Assembly (NCBI GenBank): GCA_965199555.1
Contig: CBDASJ010000006.1
Coordinates: 496,001 to 560,000, forward strand
Direction of reading: 5' to 3'
Length of the DNA stretch: 64,000 bases
Source of the DNA: LMUY01 sp965199555
Lineage (GTDB): Bacteria; Pseudomonadota; Alphaproteobacteria; Acetobacterales; Acetobacteraceae
The position numbers and the translations under genes are program-made. The notes under the pieces were generated by a model. The model was not told where the DNA came from. It saw only the letters and a list, made by a program, of their open reading frames with translations, and did not search any database. Of the stretch, positions 39,589 through 49,500 are shown one piece after another. Positions within the stretch are counted from its first letter, which is position 1; the number at the start of each line of letters is the position of its first letter.

Positions 39589-41205
39589 CTAGCCCAAGGC
39601 GCGGGCACGCTCCCGCAACACGAACTTCTGCATCTTCCCCGTCGAGGTCTTGGGCAGTGGGCCGAACACCACGGTGCGCGGGGCCATGTAGTGCGCCATG
39701 TGGCCGCGGCAGAACGCGATGATGTCGGCCTCGCTGGCCGCGACGTCGGGTTTCAGGGTTACGAAGGCACAGGGCGTCTCACCCCATTTGGCGTCCGGGC
39801 GCGCCACCACCGCCGCTTCCAGCACCGCGGGATGGCGATACAGCACGCTTTCGATCTCGATGGTGGAAATGTTCTCGCCGCCGCTGATGATGATGTCCTT
39901 GGCGCGGTCGCGGATTTCCGCGTAGCCGTCCGGGTGCCACACACCCAGATCGCCGGTGTGGAACCAGCCGCCGGCAAACGCCGCCGCCGTGGCAGCCTCA
40001 TCCTTGTAGTAGCCCTTCATGATCACGTTGCCGCGCATCATCAGCTCCCCCATGGTCGCCCCGTCCTGCGCTACCGGCGCCAGGGTGGCGGGGTCGGCGA
40101 CCAGCAGGCTTTCCTGCACCACGTAGGGCACGCCCTGTCGGGCCTTCAGCCTGGCCCGTTCGGCGCCCGGCAAGGCGTCCCACTCCGGATGCCATTCGCA
40201 CACGGTGTTGGGGCCGTAGCATTCGGTCAGGCCGTAGACGTGGGTCACATCGAAGTTCAGCCGCTCCATCCCCTCGATGATGGCGGCCGGCGGGGACGCC
40301 CCCGCGGTCATGATGCGGACCGGGCGCGGACGGGGCTGCACGCCCGGCGCGTTGAGCAGCATGCCCATGACGATCGGCGCACAGCAAAGATGGGTGATGG
40401 CCTCGGCGTCCAGCGCCTGGAGGATAGCGGGCGCTTCCACCCGGCGCAGGCAGACATGGACCCCGGCCTGCGCGGTGATCGCCCAAGGGAAGCACCAGCC
40501 GTTGCAGTGGAACATCGGCAGCGTCCACAGGTAGACCGGGTGGTGCGGCATCGCCCAGGTCAGCACGTTGCCGAGCGCGTTCAGGTAGGCGCCGCGATGA
40601 TGGGTGACGACGCCCTTGGGCCGCCCCGTGGTGCCGGAGGTGTAGCTGAGGGCGATCGCATCCCACTCGTCCTGTGGCAGTGCGATGGGGAAATCCGGGT
40701 CGCCGCCGGCCAGGAAGGCTTCGTACTCGACCTCCCCCAACGACTCGCCGGAGGATGCCAGGGGATCGTCGATGTCGACCACGAACGGCCGGGCTTCGGC
40801 GGGAAGGAGTTCCAGCGCCGCGGCTATGGTGGGTGCGAACTCACGGTCGGTGAGCAGTACGCGGGCGCCGCCATGGCCGAGGATGAAAGCAATCGTATCC
40901 GCGTCCAGCCGGACGTTGAGCGCGTTGAGCACGGCGCCCAGCATCGGCACGGCGAAATGCGCTTCCAGCATGGGCGGCGTGTTGGGCGCCATGACGGCGA
41001 CGACGTCCCCGCGCCCGACGCCCTGCCGGCTGAGCGCCGAGGCCAGACGGCGGCAGCGTTCCGCCGTTTGCCGCCATGTGGTCCGATGTGCGCCGTGGAC
41101 GACGGCCAGCCGCCCGGGGTGCACCGCGGCGGCGCGTGCGAGGAAGGAGACGGGGGAAAGCGGAACGTGGTTGGCGGCGGTCTTCGCCAGGTCGAATCCA
41201 CTCAC
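39589..41205 (-). CDS. AMP-dependent acyl-CoA synthetase
   Basis: This 538-aa enzyme activates a carboxylic acid to its CoA thioester through an acyl-adenylate. The ATP loop YTSGTTGRPKGV, motif YGLTECYGP, GWFHTGDLGVWHPDGY and the C-terminal catalytic lysine segment (PKTSTGKMQK) are intact. WTLPMFHCNGW and the overall length fit medium/long-chain FadD-like synthetases or the acyl-CoA synthetase group near 3-methylmercaptopropionate ligases. GTG start at 41205. Substrate not determined. Confidence 0.92.
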   Translation of the reverse strand: MSGFDLAKTAANHVPLSPVSFLARAAAVHPGRLAVVHGAHRTTWRQTAERCRRLASALSRQGVGRGDVVAVMAPNTPPMLEAHFAVPMLGAVLNALNVRLDADTIAFILGHGGARVLLTDREFAPTIAAALELLPAEARPFVVDIDDPLASSGESLGEVEYEAFLAGGDPDFPIALPQDEWDAIALSYTSGTTGRPKGVVTHHRGAYLNALGNVLTWAMPHHPVYLWTLPMFHCNGWCFPWAITAQAGVHVCLRRVEAPAILQALDAEAITHLCCAPIVMGMLLNAPGVQPRPRPVRIMTAGASPPAAIIEGMERLNFDVTHVYGLTECYGPNTVCEWHPEWDALPGAERARLKARQGVPYVVQESLLVADPATLAPVAQDGATMGELMMRGNVIMKGYYKDEAATAAAFAGGWFHTGDLGVWHPDGYAEIRDRAKDIIISGGENISTIEIESVLYRHPAVLEAAVVARPDAKWGETPCAFVTLKPDVAASEADIIAFCRGHMAHYMAPRTVVFGPLPKTSTGKMQKFVLRERARALG

Positions 41206-41248
41206 GTCCGAAAACTACCTTCGCGCTCGAGGGTGAAGCCAGTCGCCA

Positions 41249-41755
41249 TCAAGCTGCCAGCTTGACCACGCGTTCGAGCTGTTCCAGCACGCCCGCAAAG
41301 GTGCTGCGGATCGTCACTTCCACGTCGAACGGATTGTTGTCCGCAGCCGCAATCTTCGGGTCGGTCGCGATGACGGAGCGAAAGGCCGCGATCGCCTTTT
41401 CCAGCTTGGGCGCCGCCGATTTCAACCGCTCGCCGCTGCCGTCACCAGCCTCCGTCAAGGCCGCCATCAGCGGAACGCGCGTGTTGCGCGTCAGCGCGTT
41501 CAGCCCGAACTCCGAAATCTTGTCCAGTTCGGGGTCCATCTCCTGACGCAGGGCTGCCTGGAGTGCCCCGATCTGGCCATCCACCGTTTCGGTTGCCGTC
41601 CGGAAGGCTTGCGTGGCGGCCTTCCACAAATCGGACGCATCGAGCCCGAGAGCGGTCGGGCTCAGATCCACGTCCTCGTCATCGTCGCCCCCGGCCTGCG
41701 TCATTGCAACGCCAAGGATGCGCTGCACCCACTCATTCTGCTGTTGGCTCGCCAT
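41249..41755 (-). CDS. Protein of unknown function, partner of the upstream 465-aa gene
   Basis: This acidic, mainly helical protein of 168 aa has no signal peptide, membrane segment or cysteine. An acidic N-terminal patch (GGDDDEDVDLSPTALGL) leads into helices such as DLWKAATQAFRTATETVDGQ and a conserved-looking EFGLNALTRNTRVPLMAAL. ATG 41755 has AGGA 11 bases upstream; TTG 41758 is the alternative. It begins 17 bases after the 465-aa gene, so both are probably one transcript. The DLSP string also occurs near the end of the 465-aa protein as SLSP, which may be chance. I do not recognise the family. Confidence 0.6.
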   Translation of the reverse strand: MASQQQNEWVQRILGVAMTQAGGDDDEDVDLSPTALGLDASDLWKAATQAFRTATETVDGQIGALQAALRQEMDPELDKISEFGLNALTRNTRVPLMAALTEAGDGSGERLKSAAPKLEKAIAAFRSVIATDPKIAAADNNPFDVEVTIRSTFAGVLEQLERVVKLAA

Positions 41756-41772
41756 CAACTCGGTTCCTACGG

Positions 41773-43170
41773 TCAGGCCAGATCGGCCGGGGACAGCGAG
41801 ACCTCTCCGCCGAAGCGGTTGTCCAGTTCAGCGTCGTCTGGGAACTGTTCCATGCAAAGGTCGGTCAAGGCATCCAACTGGGCCAGCCAGGCATCGGTGA
41901 CCGTGAGCGTTCCCGTGGTCAGGATCGTGTTCAGCGTGTCGAAGAACGTGTTCAACCGCTCGGCCTGGCCGAATGCGCTGGCGAGCGCTGCCTTTTCCGG
42001 GCCTTTCGGCATGTCCTTGATGATCTTCTCGCAAAGCTTCTTGATCGGCTTCGGAATATCCTCACGGGTGGACCGCAAATCCTTGTCCGGCTCTTGCTTG
42101 GAAATCTTGGACTTGACGTAGTTCCCACCGTGTCGAACGGTCCTGCCGGCATTGCTCAACTTCAATGCGGCCTTGGCCTGCAACCCGGCAGGGGCCGGTG
42201 GATCGGGCGGTGCGGTGGGGTCGGTGTTGATGTTGCCGCCGCCGGTCCCGGGTGCCCCCTCGGTCTCCATCTTGATGTAAAGCAGCTTGTCGCCGCTTGT
42301 GCCGGTGACCTGCTGGTAGAGAACCGTGTTCATGCCAAACGGCAGCATTCCGGTCACGTCGGGCGGATTCTGGCCTAGGGCGTTCGTCCCGTTGTAGAAA
42401 TCGATGCCGCGTGCGCTTTGCCCGTTTTGGGTTTGCTGCTCCTTCAAGTGGGACGAGGCCCGCGGGTAGGTGATCGGGCACCGGTCCAGGTAAGCCCTGA
42501 CCTCCTGGCCGTTCGGGATGGTCAGCGCTCCCTTGGCATAGGCGCCGTTCTTTTCCTGCGCCTTGGACTTCATGGCCCAAACCAGGTCGGTCGCATCCGC
42601 CGCAGAAACGTTCGCCGGGACCGGATTGCCGGCAACCAGGCTGTCATACGCGTCCAAACCACGGGCCACCTTCTGGGCCAGCGCGTCCGTCACCCGCCTG
42701 GCCTGCGCCGGGTCCAGGTCCTCGTAGCCCGGGATGTCCGTCCAGAACACCGGCACGCTCCGGGCGCCGACCTGGGTGGTCACGGGCGTGTTCTTGGCTT
42801 CCTGCCGGTAGGTGTCGATCAGGTCCCGCAGATCGGGCAGGATCGCGTCGCGAATTTGCGTGCCGATCATCCGCGCGTCCTGCGGGAACATCGTCCGCGC
42901 CTGCGTCACGCTCTGGTTCATCTCGTTGTAGTCCGCCCGCGCATCCGCAGCGCTGGGGCCGTGCAACGCCTCGATCCGCGTCACCCACTTTCCCAACTCG
43001 ACCATTCCGGCATTCATGCCGGCCAGGACCTTGGCCCAATCCTTGTCATCCAGCTTGACGCCGAATTGCTGCTTGAAGAACTTGATCTTCTCTTTGCGTG
43101 CCTTGTCCACCTTCTCGGCTTCGACTTTGCGGGCCTTGTAGGCACGATATTGTTTTTTGACTCCGCTCAA
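41773..43170 (-). CDS. Protein of unknown function (465 aa) with basic N-terminus and Gly/Pro linker
   Basis: The TTG start at 43170 is supported by GGAGGA 10 bases upstream. Residues 1-40 are highly basic and helical (KKQYRAYKARKVEAEKVDKA). A helical segment to about 230 follows, then a beta-rich block (about 230-310: RCPITYPRASSHLKEQQTQN, DFYNGTNAL, GMLPFGMNTVLYQQVTG, KLLYIKMETEG). A Gly/Pro linker (TGGGNINTDPTAPPDPPAPA) leads to a C-terminal helical part. There is no signal peptide. The multi-domain layout recalls a secreted effector or toxin with a chaperone-like partner, but nothing in the sequence proves this. Confidence 0.6.
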   Translation of the reverse strand: MSGVKKQYRAYKARKVEAEKVDKARKEKIKFFKQQFGVKLDDKDWAKVLAGMNAGMVELGKWVTRIEALHGPSAADARADYNEMNQSVTQARTMFPQDARMIGTQIRDAILPDLRDLIDTYRQEAKNTPVTTQVGARSVPVFWTDIPGYEDLDPAQARRVTDALAQKVARGLDAYDSLVAGNPVPANVSAADATDLVWAMKSKAQEKNGAYAKGALTIPNGQEVRAYLDRCPITYPRASSHLKEQQTQNGQSARGIDFYNGTNALGQNPPDVTGMLPFGMNTVLYQQVTGTSGDKLLYIKMETEGAPGTGGGNINTDPTAPPDPPAPAGLQAKAALKLSNAGRTVRHGGNYVKSKISKQEPDKDLRSTREDIPKPIKKLCEKIIKDMPKGPEKAALASAFGQAERLNTFFDTLNTILTTGTLTVTDAWLAQLDALTDLCMEQFPDDAELDNRFGGEVSLSPADLA

Positions 43171-43271
43171 GCAAGCGTCCTCCGGTTGTCGATCAGCGGG
43201 CGGTCGGTCACCGCATTATCGTTGGGCAACTCAAACATCGCAAGTTCGGCCGACGCCGACGATGCCGTGCA

Positions 43272-45149
43272 TCAGAAGCCGAACATGTGGTCCAGCGAGA
43301 ACCCGCCGCGGTCATCCATCAGCCCATGGTAGCCGAACAGCCGGCACGTACGGTCGTCCACCATCACGTACCCGCCCGCACCCGCCTCGCGCAGCAGGGA
43401 CTCACCGAACACCTCATCGGGCCACACCATGGCCGAACCGGAGCACGCGATGGCCAGGGAGCGTTCCGCCAGTGCCGCGCCATCGGCGTTGTGCAGGGTG
43501 AGCCGGGTTGTGGAGCTCGGATGCCATTGGGCGGAAGCCGGGTAGATCAAGTGGGCGAAGGAGCGGCGACGCCCCTCCCCCAGCCGCAGGAACAGCCGCG
43601 TGCTCAGGCCCGGCGGCGGCCCATTGTAGGATTGCGGTTCACCCTTGAACGTCATCAGCGTGTTGAAGATGTGGGCGCCGAAGCTGGTTTCCGCCGCATG
43701 GCCACTGTGGCGATCCTCGTAGCGCGCCAGGCAATGCAGCCAGCCATCCGCGCCGCCGCCGTCGCGGAAATCGTATACCAGTTCGGCGTGGCCGGCCTCC
43801 GCCCCCAGCTCCGCCAAGTCCAGCGCCAGGTCGTGCTTGCGCGGCAGGCAGCCGAGGAAGCGCTCGGCGACCAGGCGGCCATCGGCGGCGAACACGTCGA
43901 TGCGGATCGGCAGGTCGGCCTGCGCTTCCGCCATCGGCGTCGGCTGCACCACGGTGGAGAACCGCTCCGGCGGCAGGACGGGGAACGGCAACAGAAAGCC
44001 GCGGCCGAGCAGGTTGTACAAGGCGGGAATGCCCGGGTCCGGCCGAAGGTCGGCCCGCTCCACATTGACATGGGCGATGCGGGTGCGGCCGTTCTGCACG
44101 ACCTCGTATCGCGGGCGCACCACGTGCCGGCCGGAGCGGAACTCCACCTGCGCCGGCCATTGCAGGCCCGGCAGCAGCGCCGCCACGTCCAGCGCCACCG
44201 TGGCGAACGGCGCCACCGCTCGGTCCAGCGCCACCGGCTGCTCCGCCCCCATGCGGTCCAACGATAGGGTGCCGGCGGGGATCGGCGCGGCGTGGCTGTT
44301 CTGCACCCACAGCACCACCCGCTCGCCGTCGCGCGGTGCGGGCAGCCCGGCATAGCGGTCGGACGGCCAGGCATTGGCGTCGTGCGTGCAGGACAGGCTC
44401 GGCTCCGCGTCCTGGCCATAGGTATCCAGCGCGTATTTCACCACGTCGTGCCCGGCCACGCCGATCGCGTGGATGAACAACTGGCCGCAAAACGCCGGTA
44501 GGCCGAAGCGCGCCCGCACGGCGGCGCTGTCGATCGCCACGCCGCCCACGCCCTGCGGCAAGGGCTGCTCCCATTCGGCCAGCACGGCGCCCGCCGCGTC
44601 GAACAGCCGCAGCCACAGCCGGACGGCGGTTGCGCCGTAGCCGGCCCAGTAATTCGCCGTCACCAGCCGGGTGGACAGCCCGTCCGCGTCACGGAAGAAC
44701 GCGTAGTTCGTCGCGAAATTCAGCGTGTCCAGGTATTTGCGCGGGTTGGTCAGCATGGCGGCCGGCAGCCGCGCCTCGTCCAGGGTGAGCACCGCCATGC
44801 CGGGCGGCGTCAGCGTCTTCAAGCGGTCGCGCGCCCGGGCGGCGTCGAAGCTGGCCACCAGCAGCGTGCCGGCGCGGGACTGGCGCAGGTCCGTGATGGG
44901 CTGCGCGGCGCGCCCGGCCCGCATTTGGCCGATCTGCTCCGAATCATGCACGAACAACTCGGCCGGCGCCGGCATGTCCGGGTGCAGGGCGAACAGCGCG
45001 TCGGCCACGCCGTCCGGGTCGTACACCGCGAGCGGCCCGCGCAGCCCCGCCGCCATCCGCGCGATCGCCTCGGCCGCCAGCGGGTGGGCAAAGGCCTTAT
45101 ACAGCACGTTGCCGCCTTGCCGCGCGTCGAAGGTCCGGATGTCGAGCAT
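43272..45149 (-). CDS. Conserved hypothetical protein (625 aa)
   Basis: This 625-aa protein begins MLDIRTFDARQGGNVLYKAF. An N-terminal domain (to about 150) contains LAVYDPDGVADALFALHP and HDSEQIGQMRAGRAAQP; later regions look like several beta-sandwich modules (VRLWLRLFDAAGAVLAEWEQ, VALDVAALLPGLQWPAQVEF). No signal peptide or membrane segment, and I do not recognise a family. It starts 5 bases after the ELM1-family gene, so the two are likely co-expressed and may act together on envelope or carbohydrate material. ATG 45149 chosen. Confidence 0.65.
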   Translation of the reverse strand: MLDIRTFDARQGGNVLYKAFAHPLAAEAIARMAAGLRGPLAVYDPDGVADALFALHPDMPAPAELFVHDSEQIGQMRAGRAAQPITDLRQSRAGTLLVASFDAARARDRLKTLTPPGMAVLTLDEARLPAAMLTNPRKYLDTLNFATNYAFFRDADGLSTRLVTANYWAGYGATAVRLWLRLFDAAGAVLAEWEQPLPQGVGGVAIDSAAVRARFGLPAFCGQLFIHAIGVAGHDVVKYALDTYGQDAEPSLSCTHDANAWPSDRYAGLPAPRDGERVVLWVQNSHAAPIPAGTLSLDRMGAEQPVALDRAVAPFATVALDVAALLPGLQWPAQVEFRSGRHVVRPRYEVVQNGRTRIAHVNVERADLRPDPGIPALYNLLGRGFLLPFPVLPPERFSTVVQPTPMAEAQADLPIRIDVFAADGRLVAERFLGCLPRKHDLALDLAELGAEAGHAELVYDFRDGGGADGWLHCLARYEDRHSGHAAETSFGAHIFNTLMTFKGEPQSYNGPPPGLSTRLFLRLGEGRRRSFAHLIYPASAQWHPSSTTRLTLHNADGAALAERSLAIACSGSAMVWPDEVFGESLLREAGAGGYVMVDDRTCRLFGYHGLMDDRGGFSLDHMFGF

Positions 45150-45154
45150 GATGG

Positions 45155-46123
45155 TCAGAATCCCAAGCGTTGCCGCAGGATATCGGCCGCCGCCTGCGTG
45201 TCGTCCAGCGGCGATGCGTCCCACTGGTCCAAACGGCCGCGGAAGGAGCGCACGCGGCCTTCCTGCCGCAGCCCCTGGAGGAACGCGCCGATGCGCCGCG
45301 AGCCGCCGGGCAGCTCGGCCACCATCACCGGGGCGGCCGTGGCCACCGCTTCCGACACCATGGACACGCTGTCCGCCGTCACCACGATGGCGTCGGCACA
45401 GGCCAGCAGGCCGAAATACGGGTTCTCGCCCTGCCCGTCCCACACCAGGGCGCCGAGCGGCCCCAGCGCGTCGCGCAGCACACGCTGCACCGCGGCGGGT
45501 GTGCGGCGGGATGGGGTGACGGCGAGGCCGACCCGGTCACGTGTCATCATTTCCACCAGGTCACGGGCCAGGACGGCGGCTTCCGCAGCTTCCAGGCGGA
45601 ACCGGCCGTTGCTGCCGCCGACCAGCACGGCCACCAGCGGCCGCGGCAGATGCGCCAGGCGGCCGGCCCAGGCGGCACGCGCCTCCGCCAGCCGGGCCGG
45701 CGTGGCGCGGTGCAGGGCGGTGCGGGTGACGACCACGTTCGGGCCGGTGATCCCGTCATGCCGGTTGACGACCACCTGGTCGAACTTGCGGATGTCCATC
45801 CTGGGATGCTGGATCTGCACCGCCAAGCGGCCACGCCGCCGCAAAGCCGCCAGCACGGGCGCCGCCTTGCCGCCGCAGCCGATGGCGAGCGGCTCGGGCG
45901 GAAGCGCCAGCCGCACGGCCCGCAAGGGCGACGGCCACAGCCGGCCCGGCATCCACCACCAGGGCAGGCGCGGCTGCAATGCCACCACCCGCGGCTGCAA
46001 CCCGGCCGCCTCCGCCAGGCCGAGTGCCTGGGACCGCATGCCGGCGAAATCCTCCGCCAAGATGACGCTTTCCACGCCCGGCTTCTGGTCCGCGCCCTCG
46101 CCGCCCGTCAAGGGCGGAGGCAT
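45155..46123 (-). CDS. ELM1-family (mitochondrial fission ELM1-like) protein
   Basis: This 322-aa protein matches the ELM1/DUF family found in many alphaproteobacteria and in plant mitochondria, with a GT-B-like layout: EDFAGMRSQALGLAEAAGLQ, LAIGCGGKAAPVLAALRRRG, VQIQHPRMDIRKFDQVVVNRHD and ADAIVVTADSVSMVSEAVAT. The bacterial function is not established; a nucleotide-sugar-related role has been suggested from the fold. ATG 46123 overlaps the preceding toxin-like frame by 16 bases; GTG 46075, just before the conserved ESVILAEDFAG, is an equally good start. Confidence 0.78.
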   Translation of the reverse strand: MPPPLTGGEGADQKPGVESVILAEDFAGMRSQALGLAEAAGLQPRVVALQPRLPWWWMPGRLWPSPLRAVRLALPPEPLAIGCGGKAAPVLAALRRRGRLAVQIQHPRMDIRKFDQVVVNRHDGITGPNVVVTRTALHRATPARLAEARAAWAGRLAHLPRPLVAVLVGGSNGRFRLEAAEAAVLARDLVEMMTRDRVGLAVTPSRRTPAAVQRVLRDALGPLGALVWDGQGENPYFGLLACADAIVVTADSVSMVSEAVATAAPVMVAELPGGSRRIGAFLQGLRQEGRVRSFRGRLDQWDASPLDDTQAAADILRQRLGF

Positions 46124-46326
46124 CGGCCCGGCACGGCGACGAACTCCTCCACCGGGCGGCGCAAAAGCTCACCACCTCGGTCACCGGTTGGGCAACGCTT
46201 AATCCGGCTGATCGCCCGCCGGATCGCAGCGACCAGGTTCAGTGCGGCTTCCGGCCGTGCTTTGGCCTCGTCGTGGTCGCGCAACTTGCGGATGTCACGT
46301 GCCGCCCCATCGCCAAGCTCAGCCAA
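46108..46326 (-). CDS. RelE/ParE-like toxin, possibly C-terminally truncated
   Basis: A 72-aa frame starting TTG 46326 contains AARDIRKLRDHDEAKARPEA, VAAIRRAISRIKRCPTGDRG and VEEFVAVPG, the helical and first beta-strand pattern of the RelE/ParE toxin fold. After VPG the family usually continues with one or two more strands; here the frame stops after six residues, beside the start of the ELM1 gene. It lies 2 bases after the probable antitoxin gene. Activity is therefore doubtful. Confidence 0.5.
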   Translation of the reverse strand: MAELGDGAARDIRKLRDHDEAKARPEAALNLVAAIRRAISRIKRCPTGDRGGELLRRPVEEFVAVPGRCLRP

Positions 46327-46328
46327 AT

Positions 46329-46511
46329 CTACGCCGCGTCTGTCGCCCTCTTGATGGGCTGGGACATCATGCGCGCGTTGGCCGCTTCGAGTTCCTGGAG
46401 AACGGAGTCAGCCGAGACGGTCCGTCCAGCAGCAAGGTCCGCCCGACCTCTTTCAAGCGCCTCGACCCAGTGGGCCGGGGGCGGCAGGATTGCATCGTGT
46501 TGCTGGTCCAT
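46329..46511 (-). CDS. Probable antitoxin partner of the ParE-like gene
   Basis: This 60-aa frame (MDQQHDAILPPPAHWVEALE and then AGRTVSADSVLQELEAANAR) has the C-terminal helix typical of ParD/RelB-type antitoxins that contact a ParE/RelE toxin. The order antitoxin-toxin with a 2-base gap supports the pairing. GTG 46556 would extend the N-terminus by 15 residues. No clear ribosome site is seen. Confidence 0.5.
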   Translation of the reverse strand: MDQQHDAILPPPAHWVEALERGRADLAAGRTVSADSVLQELEAANARMMSQPIKRATDAA

Positions 46512-46592
46512 ACCCGACGATACGACGGCCTCGCCTGGACTGGAAGCCTGGCTCACGGCCGATACTGAACGGCTTGCTTAGCGCTCTCCACC

Positions 46593-49500
46593 TCAGGACG
46601 CCGCATACGCCCGCAGATCCAGCGTGCGCGGCAGCTCCGCCGAGGCGTCGCCCGCGGGTGGCGCCATCGGGCCGGGCGTGTGGCCGAACGGCAGAAAACG
46701 GGCACGGCGGCGGGCCTCGGCCTCGTTCGCGTTCACCGGGAACTTGTCGTACGACCGCCCACCCGGGTGGGCGACATGGTGGCTCAGGCCGCCGAGGGAC
46801 CGGCCGTTCCAGCGGTCATACACGTCGAACACCAGCGGCGTCTGTGCCGGGATGGTCGGATGCAGCGCGCTGTACGGCTGCCAAGCCTTGAACCGGATGC
46901 CGGCGACGAACTCGCCCGCGATCTCAGTCGGCCGCAGGGGCACTGCAACGCCGTTGCACACCAGGGCGAACCGCTCCGCTTCCCACCCGGTGACCCGTGC
47001 CTGCAGCCGTTCGACGGAGCTGTCGACGTAGCGGACGGTGCCGCCGCCGCCCGGCGTTTCCCCCATGGCGTGCCACGGCTCCAACGCGTGGCGCAGTTCC
47101 AACGCCATGTCGTGCACCGTCACGCTGCCGATGACGGGGAAGCGGAACGCCAGATGCGGCGCGAACCACGCCGGGTCGAGCTGCGCGTCGAACCCGGCGC
47201 CGTGCACGCCCAGCTCCTCCAGCGCGTCGCGGAAGTCCTGCCACACGTAATGCGGCAGCATGAAGTCGTCATGCACCCGGGTGCCCCAGCGGATCAGCCG
47301 GCGCTCGTAGGGCACCTGCCAGAACGCCGCCACGGCGGTGCGCATCAGCAGCACCTGGGCGGCGGCCATTTCCGGGTGCGGCGGCATCTCGAAGGCGCGG
47401 AACTCCACCAGGCCCAGCCGGCCGGACGAGCTGTCCGGCGAATACATCTTGTCGATGCAGAACTCGGTCCGATGCGTGTTGCCCGTCATGTCCACCAGGA
47501 TGTTGCGGAACAGCCGGTCGGTGATCCAGGGCGCGGGCGGTGCGTCGCGCTTTACCTGGGCGAAGGCGATCTCCAGCTCACGCACCGCGTCCTGCCGTGC
47601 CTCGTCGATGCGCGGATGCTGGCTCATCGGGCCGATAAACAGGCCGCTGAACAGAAAGGATAGGCTCGGGTGGTTGTGCCAGAAGCCGAGCAGGGACCGC
47701 AGCAGGTCAGGCCGGCGCAAGAACGGACTGTCTTCCGGGGTGGCCGCGCCCATCACCACGTGGTTGCCGCCGCCGGTGCCGACGTGGCGGCCGTCCAGCA
47801 TGAACTTTTCCGCCCGCAAGCCGCATTGCCGCGCCTGCTCGTAAAGCTCCTCCGTGCGGGACACGATCTCGTCCCAACCGGTCGCCGGCTGCACGTTGAC
47901 CTCGATCACGCCGGGGTCGGGTGTCACGGAAAACGCGTCCAGGCGGCGGTCGTAGGGTGCCTTGTAGCCTTCCAGCACGACGCCTTGCCGCAGCGCCGCG
48001 GCGGTCCGCTCCACCCCGGCCAGCAGGGACAGCCAATCCTCCGCCGAGGGCAGCGGCGGGATGTAGACGAACAGCAGGCCGTCGCGCGCCTGCACCGTCA
48101 GCGCGGTGCGCACGCCCCGGGCGCCCGCGGCCTGCCCTGGCCCGGGCAGGTCGGCATGCGGCGGCAACGCGGCGGCGGCGGCCATGGGATCCGGCTCCGG
48201 CTCCTCCTCCAAATCCTTCGGATCTACGTAGGGCAAGGCGCTGAGCGGCAGGCGCACGCCCATGGAGCTGTCGCCCTGCACGAGGAAGATCTTGCCTTCG
48301 CGCATCTCCCAGCGCTCGCTTTGCCAACGCCGCTGCGGCCCGGCACCGAACCGGCGTAATGGCAGGACATAGCCGGCCACGGCGTCCAGCCCCTGGCTGA
48401 ACACGCGCAACAAGCGCGCCCGCTCCTGCGGGTCGCGGCTTTGGCTGGCTTCCGCGACGACGTTGGCCGGCAAGCGGCCTTCGCGCATGAGGAAGTATGG
48501 CTGGTCCTCATAGGCCGGCATGGCGCAGTCGGCAGCCACGCCCAGCGTTGCCGCCAACGCCCTGGCAAAGTCGGCGGCGGTTGCCGCCGTGGCCGTGCCC
48601 TCGGCCGTGTCGGGGTCGACGAGCAGCGCCGGGTCCGCCCAGATCGACTGGCCGTCGCGCCGCCAGGTGGCGTGCAGCGCCCAGCGTGGAGTCTGCTCGC
48701 CGGGATAATGCTTGCCGGCGCCGTATTGCAGCGCCGCGCCGGAGGACCACAGCCCCATCAGCCGCCGGATCAACCGCCCGGCTTCCCGCCGCTTGGTGGG
48801 CCCCAGCGCGTCGATCGTCCATTCCGCCCCGTCCGGATCGCGGTCGGACACGAAGGTCGGCTCGCCCCCCATGGTCAGGCGCACGTCGCCGGCGGCCAGG
48901 GCGGCATCCACCCGGTCGCCCGCCTGCCGGATCGCCTGCCATTGCGCGGGCTGGTACGGCTGGGTCACGCGCGGCGTTTCCACCAGGCGGGTCAGCCGCA
49001 TGTCGAAGCCGAACTCGGTTTGCGCCGGCTCCACCAGGCCGGAGATCGGCGCGGCGGATAGCGGCTCCGGCGTGGCGGCGAGCGGGATGTGACCCTCGCC
49101 GGTCAGCAGGCCGCTGGTGGCGTCCAGCCCCACCCAACCAGCGCCGGGCAGATACACCTCCGCCCAGGCGTGCAAATCGGTGAAGTCCTGGCTGGTCCCC
49201 GCCGGCCCTTCCACGGCCGTCACGTCGGGCTTCAACTGGATGAGGTAGCCGGACACGAAGCGCGCGGCGTAGCCCAGGCTGCGGAACGCCTGCACCAGCA
49301 CCCAGGCGCTGTCGCGGCACGAGCCCTGCGCCTGCTCCAGCGTTTGCTGCGGCGACCAGACGCCCGGCTCCATGCGGACGATGTAGCCGATGCGGTCGCG
49401 CACGGCCTGGTTCACCTTCACCAGGAAGTCGATGGTCCGCTCGCCGGCCGGGCGCACGGTGTCAAGCAGCGCCTGGAGCAAGGGACCCGGCGGCTCCGCC

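Noticed and set aside
39469..41265. Long plus-strand frame opposite the acyl-CoA synthetase
   Set aside because: Antisense shadow; the minus-strand gene has all family motifs.
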